Positions 49,190 to 60,539 of a DNA stretch of 64,000 bases are shown here, in pieces. The translations under genes were made by a program, and so were the position numbers. The DNA lies in contig CM077832.1 of NCBI GenBank assembly GCA_039720395.1, positions 23,027,607 through 23,091,606 of the forward strand. The letters are read 5' to 3'. This stretch comes from Liquidambar formosana (taxonomy: Eukaryota > Streptophyta > Magnoliopsida > Saxifragales > Altingiaceae). The notes beneath the pieces were generated by a model. The model saw nothing but the letters and a program-made list of their open reading frames with translations, ran no database searches and was not told the origin of the DNA. Positions within the stretch are counted from its first letter, which is position 1, and every line of letters starts with the position of its first letter.

Positions 49190-49520
49190 CTAAAGTAAGA
49201 ACCATATCTTGGAACATGGTGACCATAGCCTCGGTATCCACATGCTCTACCCAGTCTTCTTTCTTCTTTCCCATAGAATTGTACCAACTTGTCAAGCTCT
49301 GAGGATTCAGCTCCTCTGTAAAGTACTTGTCACAAAAATCTCTATCTGCTAAAGATGGATCAGAACTTGGGTAAAAAGTACAATAGCATGATGGCTCTTC
49401 TTTTTCGAACTCTTGTACACATTCAAACCCCATAGTAAGGACCATGTCTTGAAACAAAGTGACCATAGTTTCAGAATCCATGTGCTCCACCCAATCTTCT
49501 TCTTTCTTCTCCCAATAGCT
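49190..49520 (-). repeat. In-frame 240-bp duplication in E2 gag-protease tail
   Basis: The segment encoding KKEDWVEH...MVT.FQDMVLT occurs twice, 240 bp apart (80 codons); E1 has one copy. The inserted stretch also brings residues not in E1 (YCTFYPSSDPS). Confidence 0.75.
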
Positions 49521-51798
49521 ATCATTGATGGCTTTATCATCCACCATTTCACCGGTGATTGGATACCACTCGGTGAAGAAAATCTTAAACCCCGGGATTC
49601 TGATCTTGGTTGTTGGATTGAACATAGGCTCTGGGAACCCACAGTACAGGAAGTCATCCCCCTCCTTGATGAAATAACCATTTAGAGTCGGCCTGTATAG
49701 TGAAATCTTAAAATCTGGCACCCTTCCTTCGGCTCTAGCTTTTCCCTTCTCCTTATTCCTCCTTGTCATTTCTGCATAGTCATTCTTGGTGGGCTCATAT
49801 CCTAACCCAAAAGTGTAGGAAACAACCCGACTTTGAATAGAATGGGGAATTCCTTGTTGGCGACGCCCTAGGCCCATACCCGGAAAGAAATTCATATTCC
49901 GCATTATCTCACCAACATGTAAATTACCATGGGGACAATAGTCAAGGGGTATTAATTCTTCCTTTTCCAACTCCTTTTCTATGCACTGCACATACTCAAA
50001 CCCAGACAAGGGTATCTCAACTGACTCTGGTTTTATTTCACATACGGGTACACCTGCCATTTTCAAATCATAGTCCCCTTGAAGCGTAACAATGGCTCCC
50101 TCATGTGGGAACTTTACCTTTTGATGCAATGATGATGGTACAGCCCCAGCAGGAAGAATCCAAGGCCTTCCCAATAATAGATTAAAACATAACGGTACAT
50201 CCAAGACCTAAAACTCCACTCTGAACTCTGTGGGTCCCATAATTAGAGGTAAAGTGATCACCCCAATTACTTCTCTACGAATGTTATCATACGCCCTCAG
50301 TGTCTGCCCAGATGGAGTGAAATCAATGGGCCCTAAGCCCAAAACAGTTGCAGTTCTCAAGGGACATACATTCAGCGCGGAGCCATTATCAATTAAGACC
50401 GTGGGAACCCTCTTCCCCATGGTATCAACGGTTATGTACAAAGCTTGGGAGTGGCTTGGCCCACTCTTAGGTAAGTCAGCCTCTGTGAACACTATAATGG
50501 AATTCTTTGGAGCAGGGTTTACTAGATTCACCAATCCCTCAGGAGACAAATCAACCGGAACCTGTATCTGGTTTAACAACTTCAGCACTATCTGTCTGTG
50601 TTTGTGAGAGGCCATAAGCAAGCCCCAGATAGTGATATTGGCATTGGTCTTCTTCAATTGTCGGAGTACTTCATCCTCTTCTTCTTGCACATCAAGGCGC
50701 TTATCTAACTCACCCAGTGGATTATCAGATTCCAAGTGTGGAGGTTTGAAATGGCAGCCCCCTCTTGTCATGTGGTCTACTTCTTCATCACTAGCCCATA
50801 TGTCATCAATTTCATTTGTGTCACCCATTAGGTCATCCCATTCAATCATGTCAATGTCCTCCATCTGTACGTCTTCAGGTATATCATCCCAACCAGTAGG
50901 AATTATGGGCTCACTTGGCAACGAATCAGGATAAAGTATATAGTAATCAAACTTCCCCGAAAGTTCTCCCAATAACCCCACTTGAGGGTCTCCTGCTTCA
51001 TACCTTTCTTTCAACTGCTGTTGGATAGACTTCTTTGGCAATTGTAGGGTCTTTTGATTAATGAGGTCTTGGACGACCTTTCTCAACATAGTGTCACACC
51101 CCATTTTTGCCACCTTAGCTAGGGTTTGTCATTACATGAGTCATTTCATTTCCTTTTTGAGTCTAGTCTTTTGCATTGGGTTTTTAGAGTCCTAAGGATG
51201 ATGTGTATGAATTTTGGTTCGATTTGGAGTTGATCTTGAGGGTTAATAAGAACTTTTGTGACTTGAGGGGCATAATCGTCCTTTTAGTCACAAACTTTCC
51301 ATTTGACCTTGAAATGATCTCCAAGTTGCCAATTGGAGTTCATATGGTTGTATCTGAGGTATTTATGCGTTCAATTCAATGAATTGATGGCTCGGGATTA
51401 GAATGGCTCAACAAGGCTCAGGTTGGCTAAGAGACCTATTTCGGGTTAGCTCGAATTGGCTCATGATTTTCACTCTATGACTACTCATGTGACCTTGATT
51501 AGTCTTAATTCTATCCCCAAATGTGTTTAGGGAGGTTGAATTTCGAATTGGAAAGCATTCGGTGCGACCCTATGTGCATACCTAAGCTAAGCGATGGTGA
51601 GGCATAGCGGTTAACCACCTTTGTAGGACCCAACCATGCAGCCATGGCTAGGGTTCCTTGCCCTCAAGTGACTCAAATTACATTCCCCTTCGAAACACGG
51701 TCGTTTTGGCTTTCGTTTCGTCAAAATCGAAGTTGATTTGAGCCCTGAAACACATTTGGAAGCTAAAAGGGTCAAAAATGGGCATAAGCTGACAGGGC

Positions 51799-51878
51799 CT
51801 CGGGTGACCACCCAGGCCTGGGCGGCTAGCCGCCTGGGCCCAAGAGGCTAGCCGCCCAGCCCCAGGTGGTCACCCGAG
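51799..51878. repeat. 80-bp GC-rich palindrome, copy 9 (solo LTR 51092-54363)
   Basis: CTCGGGTGACCACC / GGTGGTCACCCGAG arms, about 187 bp before the LTR TATA box. Confidence 0.9.
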
Positions 51879-52064
51879 CCACTTTCCTTTTTTGAGCTTT
51901 GACGCGGCTCCCTCCCTATTTTCTCGGATTTGCTCGCCTCCAGCCGCCATTTAACCCTAATTTCAGCCCTATTTGACCTACTTGAGCCCCAAGGGAACCT
52001 CTAAGAGCCCTTGGATCAATCCCTAGGGTTTTAATCCCAACCATTGAGGGTTTCCCCTCAATCC

Positions 52065-52073
52065 CTATAAATA
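52065..52073 (+). promoter_or_regulatory. TATA box of solo LTR 51092-54363
   Basis: CTATAAATA. Being on the + strand inside E2, this promoter points against E2 gag-pol. Confidence 0.6.
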
Positions 52074-53583
52074 CCCCCTTATACTTCAGCAATAGGGGGG
52101 GAATTTCTGAAGTAGAGAGGCAATTTCTGAAGTGAGAGGCATATTGGAGGCTATGGCAGCCATCCTTAGGGTAGTTTAACCTAAACTTTGAGTGAGAGAG
52201 TGTGAGAGAAAGCTTGAAGGAGGGCTGGAGTTTGGCTTGAAGGCTTGAAGGAAGGAATTCCCAGCAGTACATAAGAGGAAGGAGGACTCTATACAGCAGC
52301 AAGAGGATATTTCACCGTAGGTATACCCCCCTTCCTCCTCTTCTCTCTTTTAAAGTTAGGGTTTTGCATAGAATAGGATGATTGCATATCAAAGCTTGTG
52401 TTTTTATCATATCTTGTTGCTTCCATTGGTATGTATGCATGATTAGGATATTGTTTATGGCTGTTTTTGCATGATATAATGTCATTCTATGTGGTTTTAT
52501 GAGTGTTTGTGTTTTTAGGGTTTTTAGAGTCTTTTCTAGGGTTTTGCATTGAATAGTCATTATTTCATGTTCAAGTTTATGTCTTTATCATGTCTTGTTG
52601 CTTCTATTAGCTAGTATGCATGATTAGGATGATATTCATGGGCTGTTTAGTATGTTAGGATGTTATTCCATGTGATTTACTGCATATTTGGGACTTTAGG
52701 GTTTCCTTAGTGCTGAAATTGGTTTTCTGCATGAAATAACTCTTTTGCATATTAAAGCTTATGTTTTTATCATGTCTTGTTGCTTCTATTAGCTAGTATG
52801 CATGTTTAGGATGATATTTGTGGGCTGTTTAGTATGATAGGATGCTATTCCATGTGATTTACTACATGTTTGGGATTCTAGGGTTTCCTTAGTGCTGAAA
52901 TTGAGTTTATGCTTAGAATAGCTTTATTTCATGTGAAAGTCTATGTCTTTATCATGTGTGGATCATTCTATTGATTAATATGCATGGTTAGAATGCTGGT
53001 CATAATCTGTTTTGCATGATTTAGGGTTATTTCATGGGATTTTATGCACTAGTGTGATTCTAGGGTTTTTATCATCCTTGTGTTGGTTTAGTTGCATATA
53101 GCATGATAGCTTAGGGATTTTCTCTGTTTTTTCTTCATAGTTGCTGCATATGTGTTCCATATTAGGTAACTATGATATTTTTAGCATTCATGTAGTTGAT
53201 TTTAGGGTTTTTTGCATATCATTGCATATAGGGTTGAGTTAGGGTTTTAGTTAGCTTATGATTCATGTTGTTTGCATGACTTGTGGTTGATTTTAAGCTC
53301 TATTTCAATTCTGTCCAGATCTGTTTAATGGCTTTAATGATGAGTTTTGAGCATGTGTTAGCCTATGTTTGAGCATGATAATTGCTTGATTGGAACCTAG
53401 CTTGGTTGGTTGGTATTTTTGGTATATTTTGCATGCAAATTGTAGGTGCTTGACAAGTACAACAGGTGCAACTACCCCACCAATGTGGGGTGGTTATTTT
53501 GGCTATTGTGAGATGAAATCTTGCAAATAAGATAATTACCCTATGCAATAGGGTGGTTATTTTGACAGGTTGCTTTTGCTTAA

Positions 53584-53591
53584 AGGTAAGT
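53584..53591 (+). promoter_or_regulatory. Splice donor motif in solo LTR 51092-54363
   Basis: AGGTAAGT, the same motif and context as in the other five complete LTRs, followed by the conserved GTGCCCCAATTCACC. Confidence 0.5.
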
Positions 53592-55932
53592 AGGGTATGA
53601 GGGTGCCCCAATTCACCCTTCTTTCCTTTCCTTGAAACTTTCCCTTTCTCCGCCCCTAGGGTTATTCCTTAATAGAGGGGTATGGTAGATTCCTATAGTA
53701 TCCTTTCATAAAAAAAATACCTTTTAAATCAAAGTTTCCATTTTTTTATCAAATTCCATATTTACCAAAAATCTTTTGAGAATCATTTATTTTGGAAACT
53801 TACCATATTTTTCTTGAAAGGAAACTTAGGGTTTACCATAGGCCTTGATTAGGTTATAACCCTATTCTCTTTCGAACTATGTGGACTTTGATCCATGTAT
53901 TTCCATACATGGTACGTAGGCGCTCTTCGTGAGGTTCAAGTCCGCCCTAGGATACTAAGTATCCTAGGTTTTCTTCCCCCCCTCTCTCTTTTTCTGTTTT
54001 TTACTTGACTATATGGATAAATGAATGAATGATATGCATGCTGTCTTGTGATGATAATTGTTGATTTGTGTGTGATTAAGACTTTGATTTAGCCCAATTA
54101 AATTAAGAGACCGTTTAGGGCGATATGGGTGCCTATAGGCTTTGCCTAGAACCTTCCCATATCGTAACTTAGCCTCCGAATCCCCGATTTCTTTGGTTTC
54201 CCAAAGATCATTTGCCTTACCATTTTTAAATATGGAGTCAATCTTTTGTTTTCCTAAAACAAAACCGTTTTTTAAGGTTTTCCTTGTTTCCTTTAAAAAA
54301 TAAGGTGGCGACTCCTTTCCTTTTGAATCCCTGTGGGGCACCTACCGTTTTTTAGGGTCCACACATAGCACAGTCCTCAGTGTCATGGCCGGGTATACCA
54401 TGGTATTGGCAATATTAATGGGGTGTTTGGGGTCTTGGCTTTGGAGGGTGAGGTATAATAAGGCCTTGGTTACAGCATTGGTAAAAGGCTTGGGTCAAGG
54501 ACATGGGTAATGGGGTGTATTGTCTTATGGGTAGGCAAGGTCGAGACGGGTCGGCTTCAATGGCATTTATGGAATTGGATGAATTATGAGAGGGAAGTGG
54601 ATTTTGGGTGACATTTGAGCGATTTGGTGGAGTTGGCGGTGAGATGATTTGTTTGTCAAGTAAGTCCTGGATCTCATGCCTAAGGCGATAGCAACGGTTG
54701 GTTGAGTGGCCTTTGGCTCGGTGGAATTTGCAGTATTTATTCTCATTGTAGTTCTTAGGCAATGGGTTTGGTGGTGGTCTTGGGTCGAGAGGTTTCAACA
54801 GGCCTCGGCTCTTTAGTTTTTCAAGCACTTTCTCAAGTGGCATATGCAGCTCGGTGAATTGGCGAGGTGGGTCGGTGTCATTTAGGGAGATAGGTTGAGT
54901 GGGTTGGGTTATGGCATTGACCTCGGTATTGTTTTTCCCAGCAAAGTTCGGCCTGCGGCTCCTTTGGACTTCTTCTGTCTTGATCGACCCATCGACAATA
55001 GCATCCTCAACTTGTGTACCTACTCCGATAAGAGCCTTGAAATTAGGGAAGTAGTGAGCAAAGAGGTGCTTGTGATACACCGGCAATAGGTTCTTAACCA
55101 CCAACTAAATCTGATCTTCCTCATTCGGTCTATCTGCCATTTTTCAGGCCTTTTGCCTCTACCTTGTAATGAAAGTGAAGAAAGTCTCATTAGCCCCTTG
55201 TTTCGTGGTCTCTAGGTCCCTTCTTGTGACATCCACCTCAATGTTGTACTTGTAGTGCTCCGAAAACTCATTACATATGTCCTCCCAAGTCCGGGTTCTA
55301 TTCTCATCCAAGGCTAGGAACCACTTTAAGGCAGAAGTGGCTAGGGTTTCATGGAACATTTGGGCCAAGAGTTCATCTGTCGCTCCTCGAGGGTGCATAG
55401 CTCGTACATACATCTTCAAATGGGTCTTGGGGCAACCCGTTCCATCAAACTTTTCTAATTCGGGCATCTTAAATTGTAGTGGAATACGAGCTTGAGGAAA
55501 CAAAGATAGGGTACATACATCCACCATGTCATCTGTCCTACGGATTCCCTTTATAGTTCTCTCCAAGGCTTATACCTTGCTAGCCAACACAGAGTCTGTA
55601 TCAGAGGTCTTCCCCTTACTTCCCCCTTCTAGGTTAAAAACTTCGGGTGATTCATTCCCCTTGGGCTTAGTACTTCCTCCCTCATTGGTCTTAGTGCCTT
55701 CTCCAGATTGAGTCCTATCTTCGGTGTTATCCCCTGGGGTACGGCCATTATTCTGTTCAGGTTCCGATATCTTATGTTGGATATCTTGGGCCATTTTCAA
55801 TGCTCTCTCAGATACATCAGTGGTGTAATCAAGCTTGGTCATGATAGCCTTTAAACAAGTCTCAACATCAAAACCCCCTTTACTAGTTGCTTCGTCGGCC
55901 ATATCTGACTGGTTGGTAGGATCAATCTTCAC

Positions 55933-56627
55933 TAAGCGCCCTTGCTGGTCATGGATCCAAGCCAGTACATCCTCTCACTCCTCTAAGAAAGGGAACAATC
56001 AGTCTCTCATCCTAAGGGTATGTCCTAGGCTTCTATATTTGTCTCAATGACTTCATACCATATATACTCAATTAGTCCCTTTCAATTCAATCACCTTTGC
56101 AAGGTTCATGGGCGAAAGGTACGTATTAAGGATATAGGGTGCAAAAGGCCTCTATTAATTTTCCATTAAGCACATCACAAACACGGTCATGATATCATTA
56201 CAAACAATGTGGGTGCATAAGGGTGAAACCATAGTGCCTTACAAGTCTGTCTATATGGACTAATGATAAGGGTAGGCTAGGGTCCTTCACTTGCTTGAGC
56301 AATCTTTATACCTAACCACATGTGGCATCAGGAACGCCACATGGGTCCAGCAGTACATGATTAACTCATTTAATATACCCAAGGGCAAGCCCAAGGGTAC
56401 TTGGCAAGAGAGGTTGAGAGCTTTCGCCCCAACACATGGAATCAGGAAAACCAAGGTTGAGGCTAGGCCCGTCAGTGGCAAGGGACATTGATCCTAACAT
56501 GCAAGAGTTTGCGCACACAATGCAATAAATGAAAGCACACAATCAAGCGGATGCAATGTGATTGATTTTAATTAAACAAAAGAAATTAACTTAGCCCAAT
56601 CAAATTGCATAGAGTCTATCCCACAAA
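55933..56627 (-). other. E2 leader between primer site and gag
   Basis: Conserved with the E1 leader, best at 56287-56491. No clear protein. Confidence 0.5.
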
Positions 56628-56645
56628 TCCCCAGTGGAGTCGCCA
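56628..56645 (-). other. Primer binding site of E2
   Basis: TGGCGACTCCACTGGGGA, three bases after the LTR; one base differs from E1. It fits the 3' end of plant tRNA-Arg. Confidence 0.75.
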
Positions 56646-58019
56646 AACTGTGAACCCTAAAAAAGTGGCCCACAAGGATTTAAAAGTCGCCAGTCTGTGG
56701 ACCCGGGGAAATCGCGGCCCACAAGGGGGTTTGGAAAAGAAAACGGAGTCGCCACCTTATTTTTTAAAGGAAACAAGGAAAACCCTAAAAAGTAGTTTTG
56801 TTTTAGGAAAACAAAAGATTGACTCCATGTTTAAAAATGGTAAAGCAAAAGATCTTTTGGAAACCAAAGAAATCGGGGATTCGGAGGCTAAGTTACGATA
56901 TGGGAAGGTTCTAGGCAAAGCCTATAGGCACCCATATCGCCCTAAACGGTCTCTTAATTTAATTGGGCTAAATCAAAGTCTTAATCACGCACAAATCAAC
57001 AATTATCATAAAAAAGACAGCATGCATTTCATCCATTCATTCATCCACATAAGCAATTAAATCAAAGAAAAACAGAAAAAAGAAAGAGGGGAAAGAAAAC
57101 CTAGGATACTTAGTATCCTAGGGCGGACTTGAACCTCACAAAGAGCGCCTACGTACCATGTATGGAAATACATAGATCAAAGTCCACGTAGTTCGAAAGG
57201 GAATAGGGTTATAACCTAATAGAGGCCTATGGTAAACCCTAAGTTTCCTTTTAAGTAAAACATGGTAAGCTTCCAAAAATAAATGATTCTCAAAAGATCT
57301 TTAGTAAATATGGAATTTGATAAAGATGGAAACTTTGATTAAAAAGGTATTTTTTTTTTTGAAAGGATACTATAGAATCTACCATACCCCTATTAGGAAA
57401 TAACCCTAGGAGGGGAGAGAGGGAAAGTTTCAAGGAAAGGAAAAAAGGGTGAATTGGGGCACCCTCATACCCTACTTACCTTTAGGCAAAAGCAACCTGT
57501 CAAAATAACCACCCTATTGCAAAAGGTAATTATCTTATTTGCAAGATTTCATCTCGCAATAGTCAAAATAACCACCCCACATTGGTGGGGTAGTTGCACC
57601 TATTGTACCTGTCAAGCACCTGCAATTTGCATGCAAAACATACCAAAAATACTAACCAACCAAGCTAGGTTCTAATCAAGCAATCATCATGCTTAAACAT
57701 AGGCTAACTCATGCTCAAAATATGGCAATAAGGACAATGGACAAATCTGGACAGAACTGAAATAAGGCTTAAAATCAACCACAAGTCATGCAAACAACAT
57801 GAATCATAAGCTAACTAAACCCTAATCCAGCCCTATATGCAATGACATGCAAAAATCCCTAAAATCAACTAATATGGATGCAAAAACATCATAGTTATCC
57901 AATATGCAACACATATTCAGCAACTATGAAGAAAAACTAAAGAGAAATCCTAAGCTATCATGCTATATGCAACTTCCCTAAAACAAGGATGAATGAAACC
58001 CTAGAATCGCAATGGTGCA

Positions 58020-58510
58020 TAAAATCACATGAAATAACACTCTAACATACTAAACAGCCCATGAATATTATCCTAAACATGCATACTAGCTAATAGAAAC
58101 AACAAAATACGATAAAAACATAAGCTTTAATATGCCAAGGAGTTGTTTCATGCAGAAAACCAATTTCAGCACTAAGAAAACCCTAGAGTCCCAAACATGC
58201 AGTAAATCACATGGAATAACATCCTAACATACTAAACAGCCCATGAATATCATCCTAAACATGCATACTAGCTAATAAAGCAACAAGACGTGATAAAGAC
58301 ACAAGCTTTAATATGCAAAAGAGTTATTTCATGCAGAAAACCAATTTCAGCAGTAAGAAACAATTTCAGCACTAAGGAAACCCTAGAGTCCCAAACATGC
58401 AGTAAATCACATGGAATAACATCCTATCATACTAAACAGCCCATGAATATCATCCTAAACATGCATACTAGCTAATAGAAGCAACAAGACATGATAAAGA
58501 CATAAGCTTT
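58020..58510 (-). repeat. Tandem units of 180-200 bp within E2 LTR
   Basis: The phrase CTAAACAGCCCATGAATAT recurs near 58050, 58231 and 58432 with similar surroundings. Copy-number change of this unit explains much of the LTR length difference (2932, 3130 and 3272 bp). Confidence 0.8.
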
Positions 58511-58991
58511 GACATGAAGTCATGCTATTCTATGCAAAAACCCTAACTTTAAAAGAGAAAAGAGGGGAAGAGAGGGTATACCTATGGTTGCTGCTGTAGA
58601 GAGTCCTCCTTCTCTTGTGTACTGTTGGGAATTCCTTCCTTCAAGTCTTCAAACAATGCTCTAGCCCTCCTTCAAGCTTTCTCTCTCACTCTCTCACTCA
58701 AAATTTAGGTTAAACTACCCTAAGGATGGCTGTCATAGCCTCCAATGTGCCTCCCACTTCAGAAATTGCCCTCCCTATTGCTGAAGTATAAGGGGGTATT
58801 TATAGGGTTTGAAGGAAAACCCTCAATGGTTGGGATTAAAACCCTAGGTATTGATCCAAGGGCTCTTAGAGGTTCCCTTGGGGCTCAAGTAGGTCAAATA
58901 GGGCTGAAAATAGGGTTAAATGGTGGCTGGAGGCGAGCAAATCCGAGGAAATAGGGAGGGAACCGCGTCAAGACTCAAAAAAGGAAAGTGG

Positions 58992-59071
58992 CTCGGGTGA
59001 CCACCTAAGGCTGGGCAGCTAGCAGCCTGGGCCCAGGCGGCTAGCCGCCCAGGCCTGGGTGGTCACCCGAG
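58992..59071. repeat. 80-bp GC-rich palindrome, copy 10 (E2 5' LTR)
   Basis: CTCGGGTGACCACC / GGTGGTCACCCGAG arms; one inner core changed to GCTAGCAGCC. Confidence 0.9.
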
Positions 59072-59778
59072 GCCATGTCATCTTCAGCCTAATCTTGACC
59101 CTTTCGACTTCCAAATGTGTTTCAAGGCTCAAATCAACTCCGATTTTGACGAAACGAAAGCCAAAACGACCGTGTTTCGAAGGGGAATGTAATTTGAGTC
59201 ACTTGAGGGCAAGAAACCCTAGCCATGGCTGCATGGTTGGGTCCTACAAAGGCGGTTAACCGCTATGCCTTACCATCGCTTAGATTAGGTATGCACATAG
59301 AGTCGCACCGAATGCTTTCTAATTCGAAATTCAACCTCCCTAAACACATTTGGGGATGAAATTAAGACTAATTAAGGTCAAATGAGTAGCCATAGAGTGA
59401 AAATTATGAGCCAATTCGAGCTAACCCGAAATAGGTCTCTTAACTAACCTGAGCCTTGTTGAGCCATTCTAATCCCGAACCTTCAATTCATCAAATTGAA
59501 CCCATAAATACCTCAAATGCAACCATATGAACTCTAATTGGTAACTTGGAGATCATTTCAAGGTCAAATGGAAAGTTTGTGGCTTAAAGGACGATTATGC
59601 CCCTCAAGTCACAAAAGTTCTTATTAGCCCTCAAGATCAACTCCAAACCGAACCAAAATTCATACACATCATCCTTAGGACCCTAAAAACTCAATGCAAA
59701 AGACTAGACTCAAAAAGGAAACAAAAAGACACATGAAATGACAAACCCTAGCTAAGGTGGCAAAAATGGGGTGTGACA

Positions 59779-60539
59779 GTATTTGCAATAGTAATTTCTG
59801 TCAAATGTAATGTTGATTAAACGTTATACTTTCTTTAAGATATTCATACTTGTAGGCGTAGTTATTTTCCGTTGTTAGTTTATGAGTGTATGACATGCAT
59901 TTATCATTTGTTGCAGGGAAATTGTTGTGGAAATGCTGAAGACATTACATCACACGAGCAGAAATGCATAAGTCTATGCGTCCACGGGGAATGGTGTCCA
60001 ATTTTATGAGTTTTTTGTTCCTCATCCGTTAAAATTATTGTTGGTGGTTACACCTGTCATCATATGTCTCGTAATGGAGCTAATTAGTTGATTCTTGCAG
60101 CTAGTTTGTTTGGCGTCAAGAGTTTTACTAGAAAAAGAGTCCACAGCGGCGTCGGATAAAACCGTGCAACGACCCATTATTGAACCTACTTTTTCGATGA
60201 AGCTTTTTACACTTCTGTTGATTATTATGCACGGATCATTATCAATATTACAATTTTTTTCCATTCACCTTTTCGTATATTTTCATATTAATAGGAGAGA
60301 AACCCAACCAGTTCATTGAACTCTTGATGAAATTCGGATCTTGGAAAGTTAACATTAGTTTAACTATTAACTAAGTTTAAATGGCCACTAACTTGAGATA
60401 TATTGACCACTAACCCATAATTTATTGACTCCATAGTAGATATTTGTTAACTAACCTACAATCCTACACCATATGTTCTAGTGACTACAAACGTAATACT
60501 TTTTTGATGGTTTATAATGATTAAAATTTAATCCATCTC
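59779..60539. other. Flanking DNA with possible host gene scraps
   Basis: Two sites look like 3' splice sites on the + strand (TTTGTTGCAG ending near 59916; GATTCTTGCAG ending near 60100). The following frames are short and I do not recognise them. This may be the remains of a host gene or pure chance. Confidence 0.3.

Larger units (their letters stand above)
51092..54363 (+). mobile_element. Solo LTR inside E2 gag-protease, opposite orientation
   Basis: 3272 bp from TGTCACACC to GGTCCACA, target duplication CATAG (51087-51091 and 54364-54368). Same family as the E2 LTR but without the extra 47-bp end. It contains a TATA box at 52065-52073, three tandem units of about 182 bp (near 52459, 52641 and 52823), a splice donor motif at 53584-53591 and the palindrome at 51799-51878. 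Confidence 0.94.
49050..55932 (-). pseudogene. gag-pro: E2 gag-protease, split by a solo LTR
   Basis: Gag from the ATG region near 55900 (MADEATS) to the LTR at 54363, resuming at 51091 through protease and G-patch to the stop at 49050. The break falls inside the second zinc-knuckle region (GHDTEDCAM | LRKVVQDL). Stops: 55570, 55159, about 55144, 55105, 54415 and 50208. Protease motif VLIDNGSALNVCP and G-patch GMGLGRRQQG are retained. Compared with E1, the C-terminal acidic part contains an in-frame 240-bp duplication (about 49180-49520). Confidence 0.9.
36611..59778 (-). mobile_element. E2: second Tat/Ogre-like gypsy element, left LTR not in window
   Basis: Same gene order and strand as E1: 5' LTR on the right (56649-59778), primer site, gag-protease, pol, A-rich tract, then antisense DUF7745 and PMD genes and a hairpin array. 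It is more decayed than E1, with about a dozen stops and two frameshifts in gag-pol, and it hosts two solo LTRs. The copia insertion truncates the view at 36611. Noncoding spacers differ clearly from E1, whereas protein parts align throughout, so the two are separate lineages of one family. Confidence 0.9.
56649..59778 (-). mobile_element. E2 5' LTR, complete
   Basis: 3130 bp with TGTGAACC and TGTGACA edges in window orientation. It has the extra 47-bp end at 56649-56695, a splice donor motif at 57474-57481, tandem units at about 58020-58510 and the palindrome at 58992-59071. The flank to the right starts GTATT. Confidence 0.92.
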
